Assembly (NCBI GenBank): GCA_024681475.1
Contig: JAILAT010000060.1
Location: forward strand, 1-47,031
Source: Bacteroidales bacterium
GTDB lineage: Bacteria > Bacteroidota > Bacteroidia > Bacteroidales > P3
Length of the DNA stretch: 47,031 bases
Direction: 5' to 3'
In this document: in pieces, positions 1 to 8,941 of the stretch
How the letters are laid out: every line of letters starts with the position of its first letter
How positions within the stretch are numbered: the stretch's first letter is position 1
Notes under the pieces: generated by a model
Database searches by the model: none
What the model was told of the DNA's origin: nothing
Seen by the model: the letters and a program-made list of their open reading frames with translations, nothing else
Translations under genes and position numbers: made by a program

Positions 1-766
1 TCTTGATGGCGGCGTATATGATTTCGGGGTCAAAGCTCATAGCCGTGACGTTGAACGAGTTGCGGTGCACCAGCTTGCTCGGGTCAGCCTCCATGATGTC
101 GATCATGGCTTTCTGGGCGTCGGGCATATACATCATATCCATGAAGGTACCCTTCTTCAGCGGGCACACGAACTTCTCGCCCTTCACGGCGGCGTAGTAT
201 ATCTCCACAGCGTAGTCCGTGGTGCCGCCACCAGGCAGCGTCATGTGGCTGATGAGGCCCGGGAAACGCACAGAACGGGTGTCCACGCCGAAGCGGGTGA
301 AATAGTAGTCGCTCAGCAGCTCGCCCGTCACCTTCGTCACACCATAGATGGTGTTGGGGCGCTGGATGGTGTCCTGCGGTGTGTTGTCGTGGGGTGTCGA
401 GGGGCCGAAGGCGCCGATTGACGACGGAGTGAAGACGGCGCATCCGAACAGGCGTGCCACCTCCAGACAGTTCACCAGGCTTCCGATGCCCACATTCCAG
501 CCCAGCATGGGGTTCAGCTCGGCCGTGGCGCTGAGGATAGCTGCCAGGTTGTAGATTGTGTCGATGTCATACTTCTTCACAGCAGCGGCAATCTGCATAA
601 TCTGCGTGCTGTCGATACGCTCGATGGGACCGCGCTCATAGTCTTCGCCCTTCAGGGGACGTAAATCGGAACACACGACATTGTTGTCGCCATAGATGTT
701 TCTCAAATTACGGGTCAGTTCGGAACCAATCTGTCCGCCGGCACCAACAATAAGGATTTTTTTCAT
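1..766 (-). CDS. tdh: L-threonine 3-dehydrogenase, SDR type (C-terminus cut by window edge)
   Basis: NAD-dependent epimerase/dehydratase-fold enzyme predicted to oxidise L-threonine to 2-amino-3-ketobutyrate in the cytoplasm. The protein begins MKKILIVGAGGQIGSEL, giving the Rossmann GxxGxxG motif within the first 15 residues. A PSSIGAFGPSTP segment and the catalytic YxxxK (TIYGVTK) follow, and then a GGGTTDYAV segment. This set is characteristic of the short-chain TDHs of Bacteroidetes rather than of the zinc-dependent medium-chain enzymes. About 255 codons are visible and the 3' end lies outside the window. The start codon at 764-766 is preceded by a consensus promoter at 866-873. A general nucleotide-sugar epimerase is the alternative, but the motif set favours TDH. 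Confidence 0.88.
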   Translation of the reverse strand, partial: MKKILIVGAGGQIGSELTRNLRNIYGDNNVVCSDLRPLKGEDYERGPIERIDSTQIMQIAAAVKKYDIDTIYNLAAILSATAELNPMLGWNVGIGSLVNCLEVARLFGCAVFTPSSIGAFGPSTPHDNTPQDTIQRPNTIYGVTKVTGELLSDYYFTRFGVDTRSVRFPGLISHMTLPGGGTTDYAVEIYYAAVKGEKFVCPLKKGTFMDMMYMPDAQKAMIDIMEADPSKLVHRNSFNVTAMSFDPEIIYAAIK

Positions 767-865
767 TGTTTATACTATTTTTTATAATTCTATACACTGT
801 GAAAAAAGCCATAACAACATAGCGCACAAAAAGTTGCGCCACTCTGTCGCTCATTTTCACATCTA

Positions 866-873
866 CAAATGTA
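866..873 (-). promoter_or_regulatory. Bacteroidetes -7 element for tdh
   Basis: The minus strand reads TACATTTG, a match to TAnnTTTG, about 95 nt upstream of the tdh start. No clear -33 TTTG lies at the expected spacing. Confidence 0.5.
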
Positions 874-895
874 CAAAAAAAACTTGGAATACACT

Positions 896-924
896 CCGTA
901 GCAAGAAAAAATATCTTGCTACGG
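896..924. repeat. Inverted repeat with 10-bp stem
   Basis: CCGTAGCAAG and CTTGCTACGG form a perfect 10-bp stem around a 9-nt AT-rich loop, in the gap between tdh and the Sel1 gene and just upstream of the tdh promoter. No T-tract follows in either direction, so it is not an obvious terminator. An operator or a structured RNA is possible. Confidence 0.4.
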
Positions 925-964
925 GCATGACCAAGCGCCACCAACTGCCGATGTGGAGAAAAAA

Positions 965-991
965 TTGGGGCGGATTAACCAAACCGCCCCA
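965..991 (-). terminator. Rho-independent terminator of the Sel1 gene
   Basis: The stem TGGGGCGG/CCGCCCCA is followed on the minus strand by a T-rich tract. It points downstream of the Sel1 gene that ends at 1142. The IS remnant now lies between that stop codon and the terminator. Confidence 0.7.
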
Positions 992-1022
992 GTGTAATAT
1001 AATGATTTATAATCTTAAAAGT

Positions 1023-1163
1023 ATAACAAATGGCAAACTGGAGGGCATCAACAACAAAATCAAGACAATGAAACGACAAGCCTATGTCTACAGGGACATG
1101 GATTTCTTCAAACTAAAACTGCTCTCTCTTCACGATGCCACCTATCCATTTAGCGGATGAACC
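1023..1163 (+). mobile_element. ISL3-family insertion sequence remnant (transposase C-terminus and terminal end)
   Basis: In frame on the plus strand, the last 45 codons (1023-1157, stop 1158-1160) encode a peptide from ITNGKLEGINNKIK to YPFSG. It matches the C-terminus of the transposase fragment at 18.5 kb with three substitutions (V/G, K/R, A/D). The EGINNKIK stretch carries the final acidic residue of the DDE triad. Sequence shared with the other copy ends at 1163, just past the stop codon, so the element terminus on its own strand reads TAGCGGATGAACC. Nothing homologous is seen upstream of 1023, and the other end of the element is gone. Confidence 0.85.
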
Positions 1164-2281
1164 TCTTTCTTCACCTTCTTCAGTTCTGCCAAGTGCTTCT
1201 TGGCCGTCTCATTTCCTTGATCAGCCGCAAGGCGATACCATTTCTCAGCCTCTTCCAAATCCTTGTCGACACCATATCCATGCTCATAGAAATAACCTAA
1301 ATTATTCTGTGCACCGTCATCGTCTTGATCTGCAGCCTTATGTAACCATTTTAGAGCCTCTGCATAATCCTGATCTACGCCATAGCCATTTCCATACAGA
1401 TAACCCAGCCATACTTGACTATCAGAATGACCCTTCTCTGCGGCTTTTCTAAACCAATAAACGGCTTCGGAATAATATTTCTTCGTCCCTAATCCATTCG
1501 CATACATAAGTCCCAAATAATACTGACTTGTACTATCTCCATCAAAAGCAAGATGCCAATACAAATTGAAGGCAGCAGCGTAATCTTGCTTCACACCATC
1601 ACCATCCAAATACATTTTGGCAATTCGTCGCTGAGCATCGGCGTACCCTTGTTCGGAAGCCTTGCTATACCATTTTGCAGCCTCAACATCATTTAGAACC
1701 ACTCCGATACTAGTGTAATACATATCACCCAAATAATATTGACCTCTCGCATAGCCTTGTTCGGCAGACTTACGAAACCAGTACAAAGCCTCAGAAAACT
1801 CACATTCAACTCCGTATCCTTTTAAATACATCACTCCCAAATTGCACTGTGCAGATGCATTGCCCCGCTCGGCAGCCCTGCGGTAGCACGTCAAGGCCTG
1901 AGAATAGCATTGTTTCACACCATTTCTGCCATATTGGTAGTCTTCGCCCAGTGCATTGACCTCCTCGGTAGATATTTCATTAAACATTCGCAGTTCGGCT
2001 AGGGTAAAAATGGTATCCCGAACCTGCGTTATATTCTCGCTCTCAGCACCATGAGTTCCCTGCTGATTGTCAGCATCCTTAATGCCATAACAATAATGAA
2101 TAACTAACAATAAAGCTACACCACACAAGATAAAAATCAAAATATTCTGTCGACTTTTTACTCCCGAAATCTTATCGTTAAGATGGGTTGTCTCATTATG
2201 TAATCGATAGCTTAAATTATCATTTTCTTTTTTCAGCCTTTCAATCTCTTGGTTTAAGGCATTAATATCTTTTTCTTCCAT
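1142..2281 (-). CDS. Sel1-repeat (TPR-like) membrane-anchored protein
   Basis: 379 residues. Residues 1-45 are charged and heptad-like (coiled coil). One hydrophobic segment follows at about 47-66 (NILIFILCGVALLLVIHYC). The rest consists of about seven Sel1 repeats of roughly 36 residues, with the pattern AxxG.xxAQxxLGxMYxxGxGVxxDxxEAxxWxxKAA. Sel1 proteins are protein-protein interaction scaffolds, so the partner here is unknown. Topology suggests a single-pass protein with the repeats outside the cytoplasm. The last six codons (VHPLNG) and the stop lie inside the ISL3 terminus, so the C-terminus is chimeric. It starts 22 nt after the C10 protease gene on the same strand and may be co-transcribed with it. 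Confidence 0.85.
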   Translation of the reverse strand: MEEKDINALNQEIERLKKENDNLSYRLHNETTHLNDKISGVKSRQNILIFILCGVALLLVIHYCYGIKDADNQQGTHGAESENITQVRDTIFTLAELRMFNEISTEEVNALGEDYQYGRNGVKQCYSQALTCYRRAAERGNASAQCNLGVMYLKGYGVECEFSEALYWFRKSAEQGYARGQYYLGDMYYTSIGVVLNDVEAAKWYSKASEQGYADAQRRIAKMYLDGDGVKQDYAAAFNLYWHLAFDGDSTSQYYLGLMYANGLGTKKYYSEAVYWFRKAAEKGHSDSQVWLGYLYGNGYGVDQDYAEALKWLHKAADQDDDGAQNNLGYFYEHGYGVDKDLEEAEKWYRLAADQGNETAKKHLAELKKVKKEVHPLNG

Positions 2282-2303
2282 AATAATAATGTTTATTTGT
2301 TTT

Positions 2304-5300
2304 TTACCAGCGTGTCAAACTTCTCACTGCTTGGCCGTGGGCGGTGGTGATGCGCACCAGGTAGCTGCCTTTGGGCAGGCTGGTGAGGTCGAGCGTCATG
2401 GTCAATTCACCTTGTGCCTCGGCTTCCTGTTGCAGCACTGTGCGGCCGGTCAAGTCAACCATCTCTACGGTCACCTTGCCTTCCACTCCGCTGAGGGAGA
2501 GTATGGCTGACGACGCTGTCGGGTTGGGATAGATTGTAGCTGCTGCGACGGCAACGTCATCGACACCTACATTGGCCTCGAAATAAGCCGTGTAGGTAGC
2601 ATCACCCGTCACGATGATGGTACGTGGATTTTGCGTGTTGCCGTCCTGCCAATGGTCGAAATGGTAGCCTGTGGCCGGCGTAGCCGTGAGTGTGACGATA
2701 CTGCCTTCCACATAGTTTCCGCCGCCGGAGACAGTGCCTTGGCCGCTGACAGCCGAGGTGGCGGTGATGGTGTATACTGCTGGCGGATTGGCCTCGAAAT
2801 AAGCGGTATAGGTAGCATCACCCATCACAGTGATGGTGCGGGGATTCTGCGTGTTGCCGTCGTGCCAATGGTCGAAATGGTAGCCTGTGGCAGGTGTGGC
2901 CGTAAGTGTCGCGGTGCTGCCAGAGGTATAGGTGCCGCTGCCGCTCACAGTGCCTTGCGCGCTGTTGGCTGACGTAGCCGTGATGGTGTAGGTGGGTGGC
3001 GCCGACGAGGTGATGCAGCGTATCATCCAGCTATGCGTCTCGTTGGCGTTGCCGATGTGGTACCATTCCGTACCGTTAGACGAAATCCAGTTGCTCATCG
3101 GGTCGACGGCATAGTCGCACACCATACCGGGATAGGCGGACGCGGAAGTCTCGAAAATGACCCACAGGTAGCTCTGTGCATTGATGGCCAGCGACTGATC
3201 CAACGTGATGGTACGCCATTGATAGGAACTGCCCTCGTAGTATGTTTCGCTGTATACCTCGGTAACGGGGGCTGTGGCGGTACCGGTATAGATATGCAGC
3301 GTGTAAATGCCAGAACTCTTGGGATAGTATTGCACCGCCCGCAAGGTTTGGCGTCCTGCCAGGTTGCCAGGTTTCAGTGCTATGCCGTACCATGTGGTGC
3401 CCGTCTCATAGCCCCAGTCGCCCCATGCCGGGAGGTGGTGACAATAGGATACGGTGTCGTTGGTGGGCGCATTGTAGTGCTGCACACCCACCGTCATGGC
3501 GCCAGTCACAGTGCCTTGCGACGACGGCACGCTGGCTGTGATGGTACGGTAACCCGGATTGTTCCACATTGCGGTGGCCGTGGTACCTGTGGCGGTGGCC
3601 GGCGTGGCGTTGGGCAGCGTCCAGCTGATGGTGCCCGTCGCTGTGGTGCTGGCAGAGAAGGTCTGCTGCGTATAGTCGTTGAAGAGCGTCGGACCACTGA
3701 TAGTCATGGTAGGCATAGGATTCGGCGCCGTGGCACTGGTGACGCATTTGATGAGCCACGAATACTGGTAGTCGGAGCCCAAGGTGTGGAACGAGATCCA
3801 TGTGCCGTTGTAGAGAAACCAGTCGCTGTTGGCGTTGTTGGCATAGGTGCACGACGCGATGGGATACCCTGTCGAAGTCGGGCTGTTGAACACCACCCAG
3901 AGGTAGCGTGTGGGGTCTATGGCCACCACCGCATTCAGCTGCAGCGACTGCCACCCGAAGCTGCCGTCCAGCACATACATCTGGCTGTGTATCAACGTGT
4001 CGGGAGCCGATGCTGTGCCTTGGTAAACGTAGAGCTGATAATTCGTCGAGTTGTTGGTGGTGAAGAGTAGCACCCGACTCAGGTAGTAGCGTCCCACGAG
4101 TTCCGACGGGGCGAAACTGATGCCCCAGGTGCTGTTGTCGTCCATTCTCCAGGAAGTGGCGTAGGCTGCATCGGCGCAGTAGGAGATGGTGTCGTTCATC
4201 GGCGGTGCCGGTGGCTCGGCGCCGAAGATGCCGCGAATCATGAAGCTATAATCCCAGCTGCTCGACAGGCTGCCGAAGCTGTTGCCCCACAGCAAGGCGT
4301 CGCTGTTGCCGCTGCAATATGTCATGGCGGCAGGAAAACCCACATCATTGTTTCTGAATGTTATCCAAATATCCTGCGTGCCGGTCACTGCCACTGGCGT
4401 GGTCAGCGCCAACGTTTGCCAGCTGTCCTCGGCGGAGGCAGTCATGGTATACGACTGGGTGTGCACCAGATTCGAGGTGCTGCCCACATATACATTCAGC
4501 TCGTAGACACCCGCGACAGGCACAAAGAGCTGCACATAACGCAAGCTGTGGCCTGCCGTCAGCGAGGAGGCGCGAAGACGTATGCCCCAGTAGACATCCG
4601 TGCTTCCATCGCCGCTGCCGAAGCCCAGCGAGGTGAGCATGTTGTTGGAGCAGTAGCCCAGCGTGTCGCCGCCGAGGGCCGCGAACTGGGCCGTGAAGCT
4701 ATAGCTGCCACCCGTGGCAATAAATCCTCGGGGGTTGTATTTGTATCCGTCATTCCACTGCACAAAGCGGTAGCCGGCATTGGCTGTGGCGCGCAGCGTC
4801 ACCGTGTCGCCGAAAGACTTGGTGCCGCCGCCCGTGGCACTGCCGGCAGCAGCGATGTTGCTGCCTACCGTCACCGTAGTGTTGGCCGTGGTGCTGAAGC
4901 TATTGTTGGGCTGTATGCCTATGATGGCCGAGTTGCCCAAGTTGAAGGTGTAGCTCGAGTTGCCGCCCGTGCCACCCGAGGCGGGATTGAGCTGACCGAT
5001 GACATAGTAGCCGTCGCACCAGCCACCCCAGCCCCAGTTGAAGTGGAACTGGCCGTTGTCGTTGTAGCCGTCGCACACAAAGGCGTGGCCCGCCGAGGTG
5101 TCATAGCCTGTATAGAGAATGGGGCGACTGTTGTTCAGTTCGTTGCGCAGCAACTGCGCCCACTCGGTGGCGCTATAGTCCTCCATGTTGACGCCGTGCA
5201 GCGAGGGGCTGTATTTGAAATATGCGCGCAGTGCATTTTCCGCCGAGGGGCGACCAAGGTCGCCGCGGCTTAATGTCGCCGCGGCGCTGCCGCCCTCAAC

Positions 5301-6179
5301 CGAGGTGCCATAGTTCATCTCCACCGCCACGCCGATGTGAAACATCAGTGTCGCCACGGCGTTTATCTGTGCCGCCGTGCTGTTGTCCGTCAGCGCCGAA
5401 GGCATCGAGGTCCAGGCATAGCTGGTGGCACCGAAGTTGGCGCTCAGCGTGTCATAGTAGCTATCATAGCTGTTCGAGCCATAGCCTTGGGCGGGATGGT
5501 TCCAATATTTCATCACCTGTGCCGTGGCCGTGGCGGTGCAGCCCGTCACAGTGCGCATGTTGTAGCTGTTGTTGTAGGGGCACAGATTGTTGTAGTAGGG
5601 GCTTTGGTCCCATGTTGTCGTCAGCAGGGGCGCCACGCCTGTAAAGTGCGGCTCGCCGTTATCTGGAAAGCCCATGCCGCCCACGGCAGTCTCGCCTTGG
5701 CCGCCGGCCAGACGGGCCCACTGCACGGCACTGCTGTGCAGCCACGATGCCGCCACGCCTTGCGCCGCCATCTGGCGCTCGATGCGCTTGTAGTGGCGTA
5801 TCTGCGCCTCGTAGCTCTCCAGCCACTGGCGCACATTGGCAGGCATATCGACACACCCAAAGCCGTTGTCGAACGAGTAACCCAGGATGGGCATCACGCA
5901 GTCGTCGCCAGCCACCAGCACAAAGCCTTGGGCCAGCTCGTCGCAGCTGCTGGTGCCGATGTATATCACATAGAATTCCGTGAAGGGCGTCTGCCCCGTA
6001 ATGTCCATCACACTTGACGGCGTGTAGTGCAACATTGTCTGGGCAAAGGTGGCAGCCACCTTCAGGGCCGTGGCAGGGTCGACAGGCTTGGCCTGCGACG
6101 GAACATTCATGCCCAGCAGCACCAATGCCGCCAGCATTGCAGCGCATCTGCGCATTTGGGTTACAATTCTCGTTTTCAT
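2304..6179 (-). CDS. Secreted C10 (streptopain-like) cysteine protease with T9SS sorting domain
   Basis: 1291 residues. A signal peptide covers about residues 1-30 (ends PSQA) and is followed by a propeptide. The catalytic domain spans about 180-425, with the nucleophile Cys214 in TVTGCTATATAQVMKYW, His365 in SAGHAFVCDGY and the NWGWGG motif at 381-386, all typical of peptidase family C10. Next come an InlB/Flg_new-like repeat and three related beta-sandwich blocks of about 150 residues, each starting YC and ending WxxMIRxI/WLIKCV. A PKD-like segment lies between the second and third. Two near-identical 72-residue InlB B-type repeats follow. The end is a type A T9SS domain (IYPNPTASSAILSLSG...) with final RSLTRW. 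It is predicted to be exported through T9SS, to act outside the cell and to mature by propeptide removal. Confidence 0.9.
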   Translation of the reverse strand: MKTRIVTQMRRCAAMLAALVLLGMNVPSQAKPVDPATALKVAATFAQTMLHYTPSSVMDITGQTPFTEFYVIYIGTSSCDELAQGFVLVAGDDCVMPILGYSFDNGFGCVDMPANVRQWLESYEAQIRHYKRIERQMAAQGVAASWLHSSAVQWARLAGGQGETAVGGMGFPDNGEPHFTGVAPLLTTTWDQSPYYNNLCPYNNSYNMRTVTGCTATATAQVMKYWNHPAQGYGSNSYDSYYDTLSANFGATSYAWTSMPSALTDNSTAAQINAVATLMFHIGVAVEMNYGTSVEGGSAAATLSRGDLGRPSAENALRAYFKYSPSLHGVNMEDYSATEWAQLLRNELNNSRPILYTGYDTSAGHAFVCDGYNDNGQFHFNWGWGGWCDGYYVIGQLNPASGGTGGNSSYTFNLGNSAIIGIQPNNSFSTTANTTVTVGSNIAAAGSATGGGTKSFGDTVTLRATANAGYRFVQWNDGYKYNPRGFIATGGSYSFTAQFAALGGDTLGYCSNNMLTSLGFGSGDGSTDVYWGIRLRASSLTAGHSLRYVQLFVPVAGVYELNVYVGSTSNLVHTQSYTMTASAEDSWQTLALTTPVAVTGTQDIWITFRNNDVGFPAAMTYCSGNSDALLWGNSFGSLSSSWDYSFMIRGIFGAEPPAPPMNDTISYCADAAYATSWRMDDNSTWGISFAPSELVGRYYLSRVLLFTTNNSTNYQLYVYQGTASAPDTLIHSQMYVLDGSFGWQSLQLNAVVAIDPTRYLWVVFNSPTSTGYPIASCTYANNANSDWFLYNGTWISFHTLGSDYQYSWLIKCVTSATAPNPMPTMTISGPTLFNDYTQQTFSASTTATGTISWTLPNATPATATGTTATAMWNNPGYRTITASVPSSQGTVTGAMTVGVQHYNAPTNDTVSYCHHLPAWGDWGYETGTTWYGIALKPGNLAGRQTLRAVQYYPKSSGIYTLHIYTGTATAPVTEVYSETYYEGSSYQWRTITLDQSLAINAQSYLWVIFETSASAYPGMVCDYAVDPMSNWISSNGTEWYHIGNANETHSWMIRCITSSAPPTYTITATSANSAQGTVSGSGTYTSGSTATLTATPATGYHFDHWHDGNTQNPRTITVMGDATYTAYFEANPPAVYTITATSAVSGQGTVSGGGNYVEGSIVTLTATPATGYHFDHWQDGNTQNPRTIIVTGDATYTAYFEANVGVDDVAVAAATIYPNPTASSAILSLSGVEGKVTVEMVDLTGRTVLQQEAEAQGELTMTLDLTSLPKGSYLVRITTAHGQAVRSLTRW
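2574..3003 (-). repeat. Tandem 216-bp coding repeat (two InlB-like modules)
   Basis: Two units (2574-2789 and 2790-3003), highly similar at DNA and protein level, each encode a 72-residue module from YTITATSA through GTVSG, TLTATPATGYHFDHW and DGNTQNPRTI to YTAYFEAN. The near-identity points to a recent duplication inside the protease gene. Confidence 0.8.
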
Positions 6180-6258
6180 CGCGTTATTGTTGAGATTATT
6201 ACGGTATCGTCGATTATGTCAAAAGCGTTGAGGGCATTCTGCACCCGTCAACGAATCA

Positions 6259-6804
6259 CTACTCCCAGCGTTCCTGGATTTCTTTCTTCAGCACCTCCAG
6301 CGCCGTGTCGGTGGGCGACTGGCCTTTGGATGTCTGCTCAAAGATGAGGCCTGCCAGACCCGAGGGGTCGGCGCCAGCCTCCAGCTTCGTGGCGCTGGCG
6401 TTCACCAGGTTTATCATCTCCTCCTTGGCCTCGCGGACGCGGTTCCAGGTCTCGGTGGAGAGATACACCTGCTGCGAGAGGTTGTGCTCCCACTCGTCGC
6501 GGATGTTCTTGGTCATGGCCGTCTGTAGCGCACGGATGTCCATGCCGGGACGGAAGCAGCGAAGTATCAAGCTATTCGGCGAGATACGTTCCAGGAACAG
6601 CGCCATACGCTCGTAGGCCTGCAGCCGGATGGGGGTCACCACGCGCAGCGACTCCTTGTGCTCGTCGATTTTCATCTGCAGCATCTGGCTTTTCTGCTGG
6701 TTCTGGAAATAGAGGCGGATAATTCTGTAGACAATCCACCCTGTCAAGGCCACCGATGCCAAAGCAGTGGCCAATACAATCAATACGGTTGTCAAGGTAT
6801 TCAT
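6259..6804 (-). CDS. Conserved hypothetical protein with N-terminal membrane anchor
   Basis: 181 residues with no recognised catalytic motif. One transmembrane helix at about residues 5-30 (TVLIVLATALASVALTGWIV) is followed by a mostly helical cytoplasmic-type domain with charged heptads (QQKSQMLQMKIDEHKESLRVVTPIRLQAYERM). The IRLQAYERM...FLERISP pattern resembles a small membrane protein common in Bacteroidetes, possibly the one called DUF7935, but I cannot confirm this. It lies between the C10 protease and a 35-residue membrane protein on the same strand, close to lepA, so a shared transcript is plausible. Function unknown. Confidence 0.7.
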   Translation of the reverse strand: MNTLTTVLIVLATALASVALTGWIVYRIIRLYFQNQQKSQMLQMKIDEHKESLRVVTPIRLQAYERMALFLERISPNSLILRCFRPGMDIRALQTAMTKNIRDEWEHNLSQQVYLSTETWNRVREAKEEMINLVNASATKLEAGADPSGLAGLIFEQTSKGQSPTDTALEVLKKEIQERWE

Positions 6805-6845
6805 ACTAGTATTTCAATATTTTGTTTCTCAATAAATTCTAGCAT

Positions 6846-6953
6846 TCATTTCTTCTTGGCGTTCTTGTAAATCAACCACGCGATGAGACCCACGGAGCCT
6901 CCCAATACAAGCAGCACCAACAGAACAATTATGGTGATAAATGATACATGCAT
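6846..6953 (-). CDS. Small single-pass membrane protein (35 aa)
   Basis: The minus-strand frame reads MHVSFITIIVLLVLLVLGGS and then VGLIAWLIYKNAKKK. This is one transmembrane helix with a basic C-terminus, the normal shape for a genuine small membrane protein. It sits 43 nt after the lepA stop codon and 41 nt before the next membrane-anchored gene, in a row of same-strand genes. No catalytic function is suggested. Support is the length of the open frame, its composition and its position, so a chance ORF cannot be excluded. Confidence 0.5.
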   Translation of the reverse strand: MHVSFITIIVLLVLLVLGGSVGLIAWLIYKNAKKK

Positions 6954-6996
6954 ATTCCGATTCAATTATGAGTGAAAATAATTAATTACCATTCCA

Positions 6997-8784
6997 CTAA
7001 TCCAGCTTCAGCACTGCCAGGAACGCGCTCTGCGGCACCTCCACGTTGCCCACTTGACGCATACGCTTCTTGCCCTCCTTCTGCTTCTCCAGCAGCTTGC
7101 GCTTACGCGTGATGTCGCCGCCGTAGCACTTGGCAGTCACATCCTTACGCACCTGGCGCACCGTCTCGCGGGCGATGATCTTGCTGCCTATGGCCGCCTG
7201 TATGGCCACGTCGAACTGCTGGCGCGGGATGAGCTCTTTCAGCTTCTCGCACATGCGGCGTCCGATGGGATAGGCGTTGTCGACATAGGTCAGCGTGCTC
7301 AGTGCGTCGACAGGGTCGCCGTTGAGCAATATCTCGAGCTTCACCAGCTTCGAAGGCTGGAACCCGTTGAGGTAGTAGTCGAACGAGGCGTAGCCTTTCG
7401 AGATACTCTTCAGCTTGTCGTAGAAGTCGAAGACCACCTCGCCCAGCGGCAACTCGAATGTTATCTCAATGCGGTCGGTGGTCAGATAATTCTGGTTCTT
7501 GAGGATGCCACGCTTGTCCATGCAGAGCTTGATGACGGGACCGATGTAGTCGGCCTTGGTGATGATTTGGGCATGGATGTAAGGCTCGTAGACCTCGGCG
7601 ATGTAGTTCTGCTCGGGCATTCCAGAGGGGTTGTAGACATCCAGCTCGGTGCCGTTGGTCAGTTTCACCTTGTACTGCACGTTGGGCACCGTGGTGATGA
7701 CATCCATGTTGAACTCACGTGTGAGGCGCTCCTGCACTATCTCCATGTGCAGCAGACCCAGGAAACCGCAGCGGAAGCCGAAACCCAGCGCCAACGAGCT
7801 CTCGGGCTCGAAGGTCAGCGAGGCGTCGTTGAGCTGCAGCTTCTCGATGCTGGCGCGCAACTCCTCGTAGTCGTCGGTGTCGACGGGATAAACGCCGGCG
7901 AAAACCATCGGTTTGACGGCCTCGAAGCCCTCGATGGCTTTCTCGCAGGGGCGCTCCACATGGGTCACCGTGTCGCCCACGCGCACCTCCTTGCTGGTCT
8001 TGATGCCGCTGATGATGTAGCCCACATCGCCGGCTTTCAACTCCTTGCGGGGCTCCATGGTGAGGCGCAGCACGCCGATTTCGTCGGCATGGTAGTCCTT
8101 TTCGGTGCTGACGAACTTCACATGGTCGTTGGTGCGCAGCGTGCCGTTCATGATGCGGAAATAGGAGATGATGCCGCGGAAGGGGTTGAAGACGGAGTCG
8201 AACACCAGCGCCTGCAGCGGTGCCGACTCGTCGCCTACGGGTGCCGGCACACGGTCGACGATGGCCTCCAGTACCTTGTCGACACCCATGCCCGTCTTGG
8301 CGCTGCACGAGAGGATGTCCTCGCGCGGGCAGCCCAGCAGGTCCATGATTTCGTCGGCCACCTCTTCGGGCATGGCGCTGTCGAGGTCTATCTTGTTCAT
8401 CACGGGGATGATTTCCAAGTCGTTTTCAAGGGCCAGATAGAGATTGGAGATGGTCTGGGCCTGGATGCCCTGTGTGGCGTCGACCACCAGCAGTGCGCCT
8501 TCGCAGGCCGCTATGGAGCGGCTCACCTCGTAGGAGAAGTCGACGTGCCCCGGGGTGTCGATAAGGTTCAGCACATAGTCCTCTCCGCCGCGCGAATAGT
8601 TCATCTGGATAGCATGGCTCTTGATGGTGATGCCACGCTCTTTCTCCAGGTCCATGTCGTCGAGCACCTGCGCCTGCATGTCGCGCTGGCTGACGGTGTG
8701 GGTCACCTCCAGCAGACGGTCGGCGAGCGTGCTCTTGCCGTGGTCGATATGTGCAATGATGCAGAAGTTACGTATGTTTTTCAT
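6997..8784 (-). CDS. lepA: Elongation factor 4 (back-translocating GTPase LepA)
   Basis: 595 residues, the usual LepA length. The G-domain motifs are AHIDHGKST (G1, near residue 10), DTPGHVDF (G3) and MNKIDL (G4). EF-G-like domains II, III and V follow, and then the LepA-specific C-terminal domain ending in [16 protein letters not shown]. The protein acts on the ribosome in the cytoplasm and remobilises stalled or mistranslocated ribosomes. It heads a run of minus-strand genes (a 35-aa protein, a 181-aa protein, the C10 protease). A long open frame on the opposite strand is a codon-bias shadow. Confidence 0.97.
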   Translation of the reverse strand: MKNIRNFCIIAHIDHGKSTLADRLLEVTHTVSQRDMQAQVLDDMDLEKERGITIKSHAIQMNYSRGGEDYVLNLIDTPGHVDFSYEVSRSIAACEGALLVVDATQGIQAQTISNLYLALENDLEIIPVMNKIDLDSAMPEEVADEIMDLLGCPREDILSCSAKTGMGVDKVLEAIVDRVPAPVGDESAPLQALVFDSVFNPFRGIISYFRIMNGTLRTNDHVKFVSTEKDYHADEIGVLRLTMEPRKELKAGDVGYIISGIKTSKEVRVGDTVTHVERPCEKAIEGFEAVKPMVFAGVYPVDTDDYEELRASIEKLQLNDASLTFEPESSLALGFGFRCGFLGLLHMEIVQERLTREFNMDVITTVPNVQYKVKLTNGTELDVYNPSGMPEQNYIAEVYEPYIHAQIITKADYIGPVIKLCMDKRGILKNQNYLTTDRIEITFELPLGEVVFDFYDKLKSISKGYASFDYYLNGFQPSKLVKLEILLNGDPVDALSTLTYVDNAYPIGRRMCEKLKELIPRQQFDVAIQAAIGSKIIARETVRQVRKDVTAKCYGGDITRKRKLLEKQKEGKKRMRQVGNVEVPQSAFLAVLKLD

Positions 8785-8941
8785 TCTCTGTAGTTTCTGT
8801 TTCGAATAATTGTCGCTGTTGTCAAGGGCGAAAGGCTAGCCGGCGCCCCTGAGCAGTAATTAGTAACGCTTATTGTCTCTTTTTATTTTAATCCCTAATA
8901 AAAAAATCTGACTCAACAGCCCGATTGTTCTTCAGAGTCTA

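Noticed and set aside
7054..8793. 579-residue plus-strand frame opposite lepA
   Set aside because: A codon-bias shadow of lepA: His/Val/Ala-rich, no start context, no motif.
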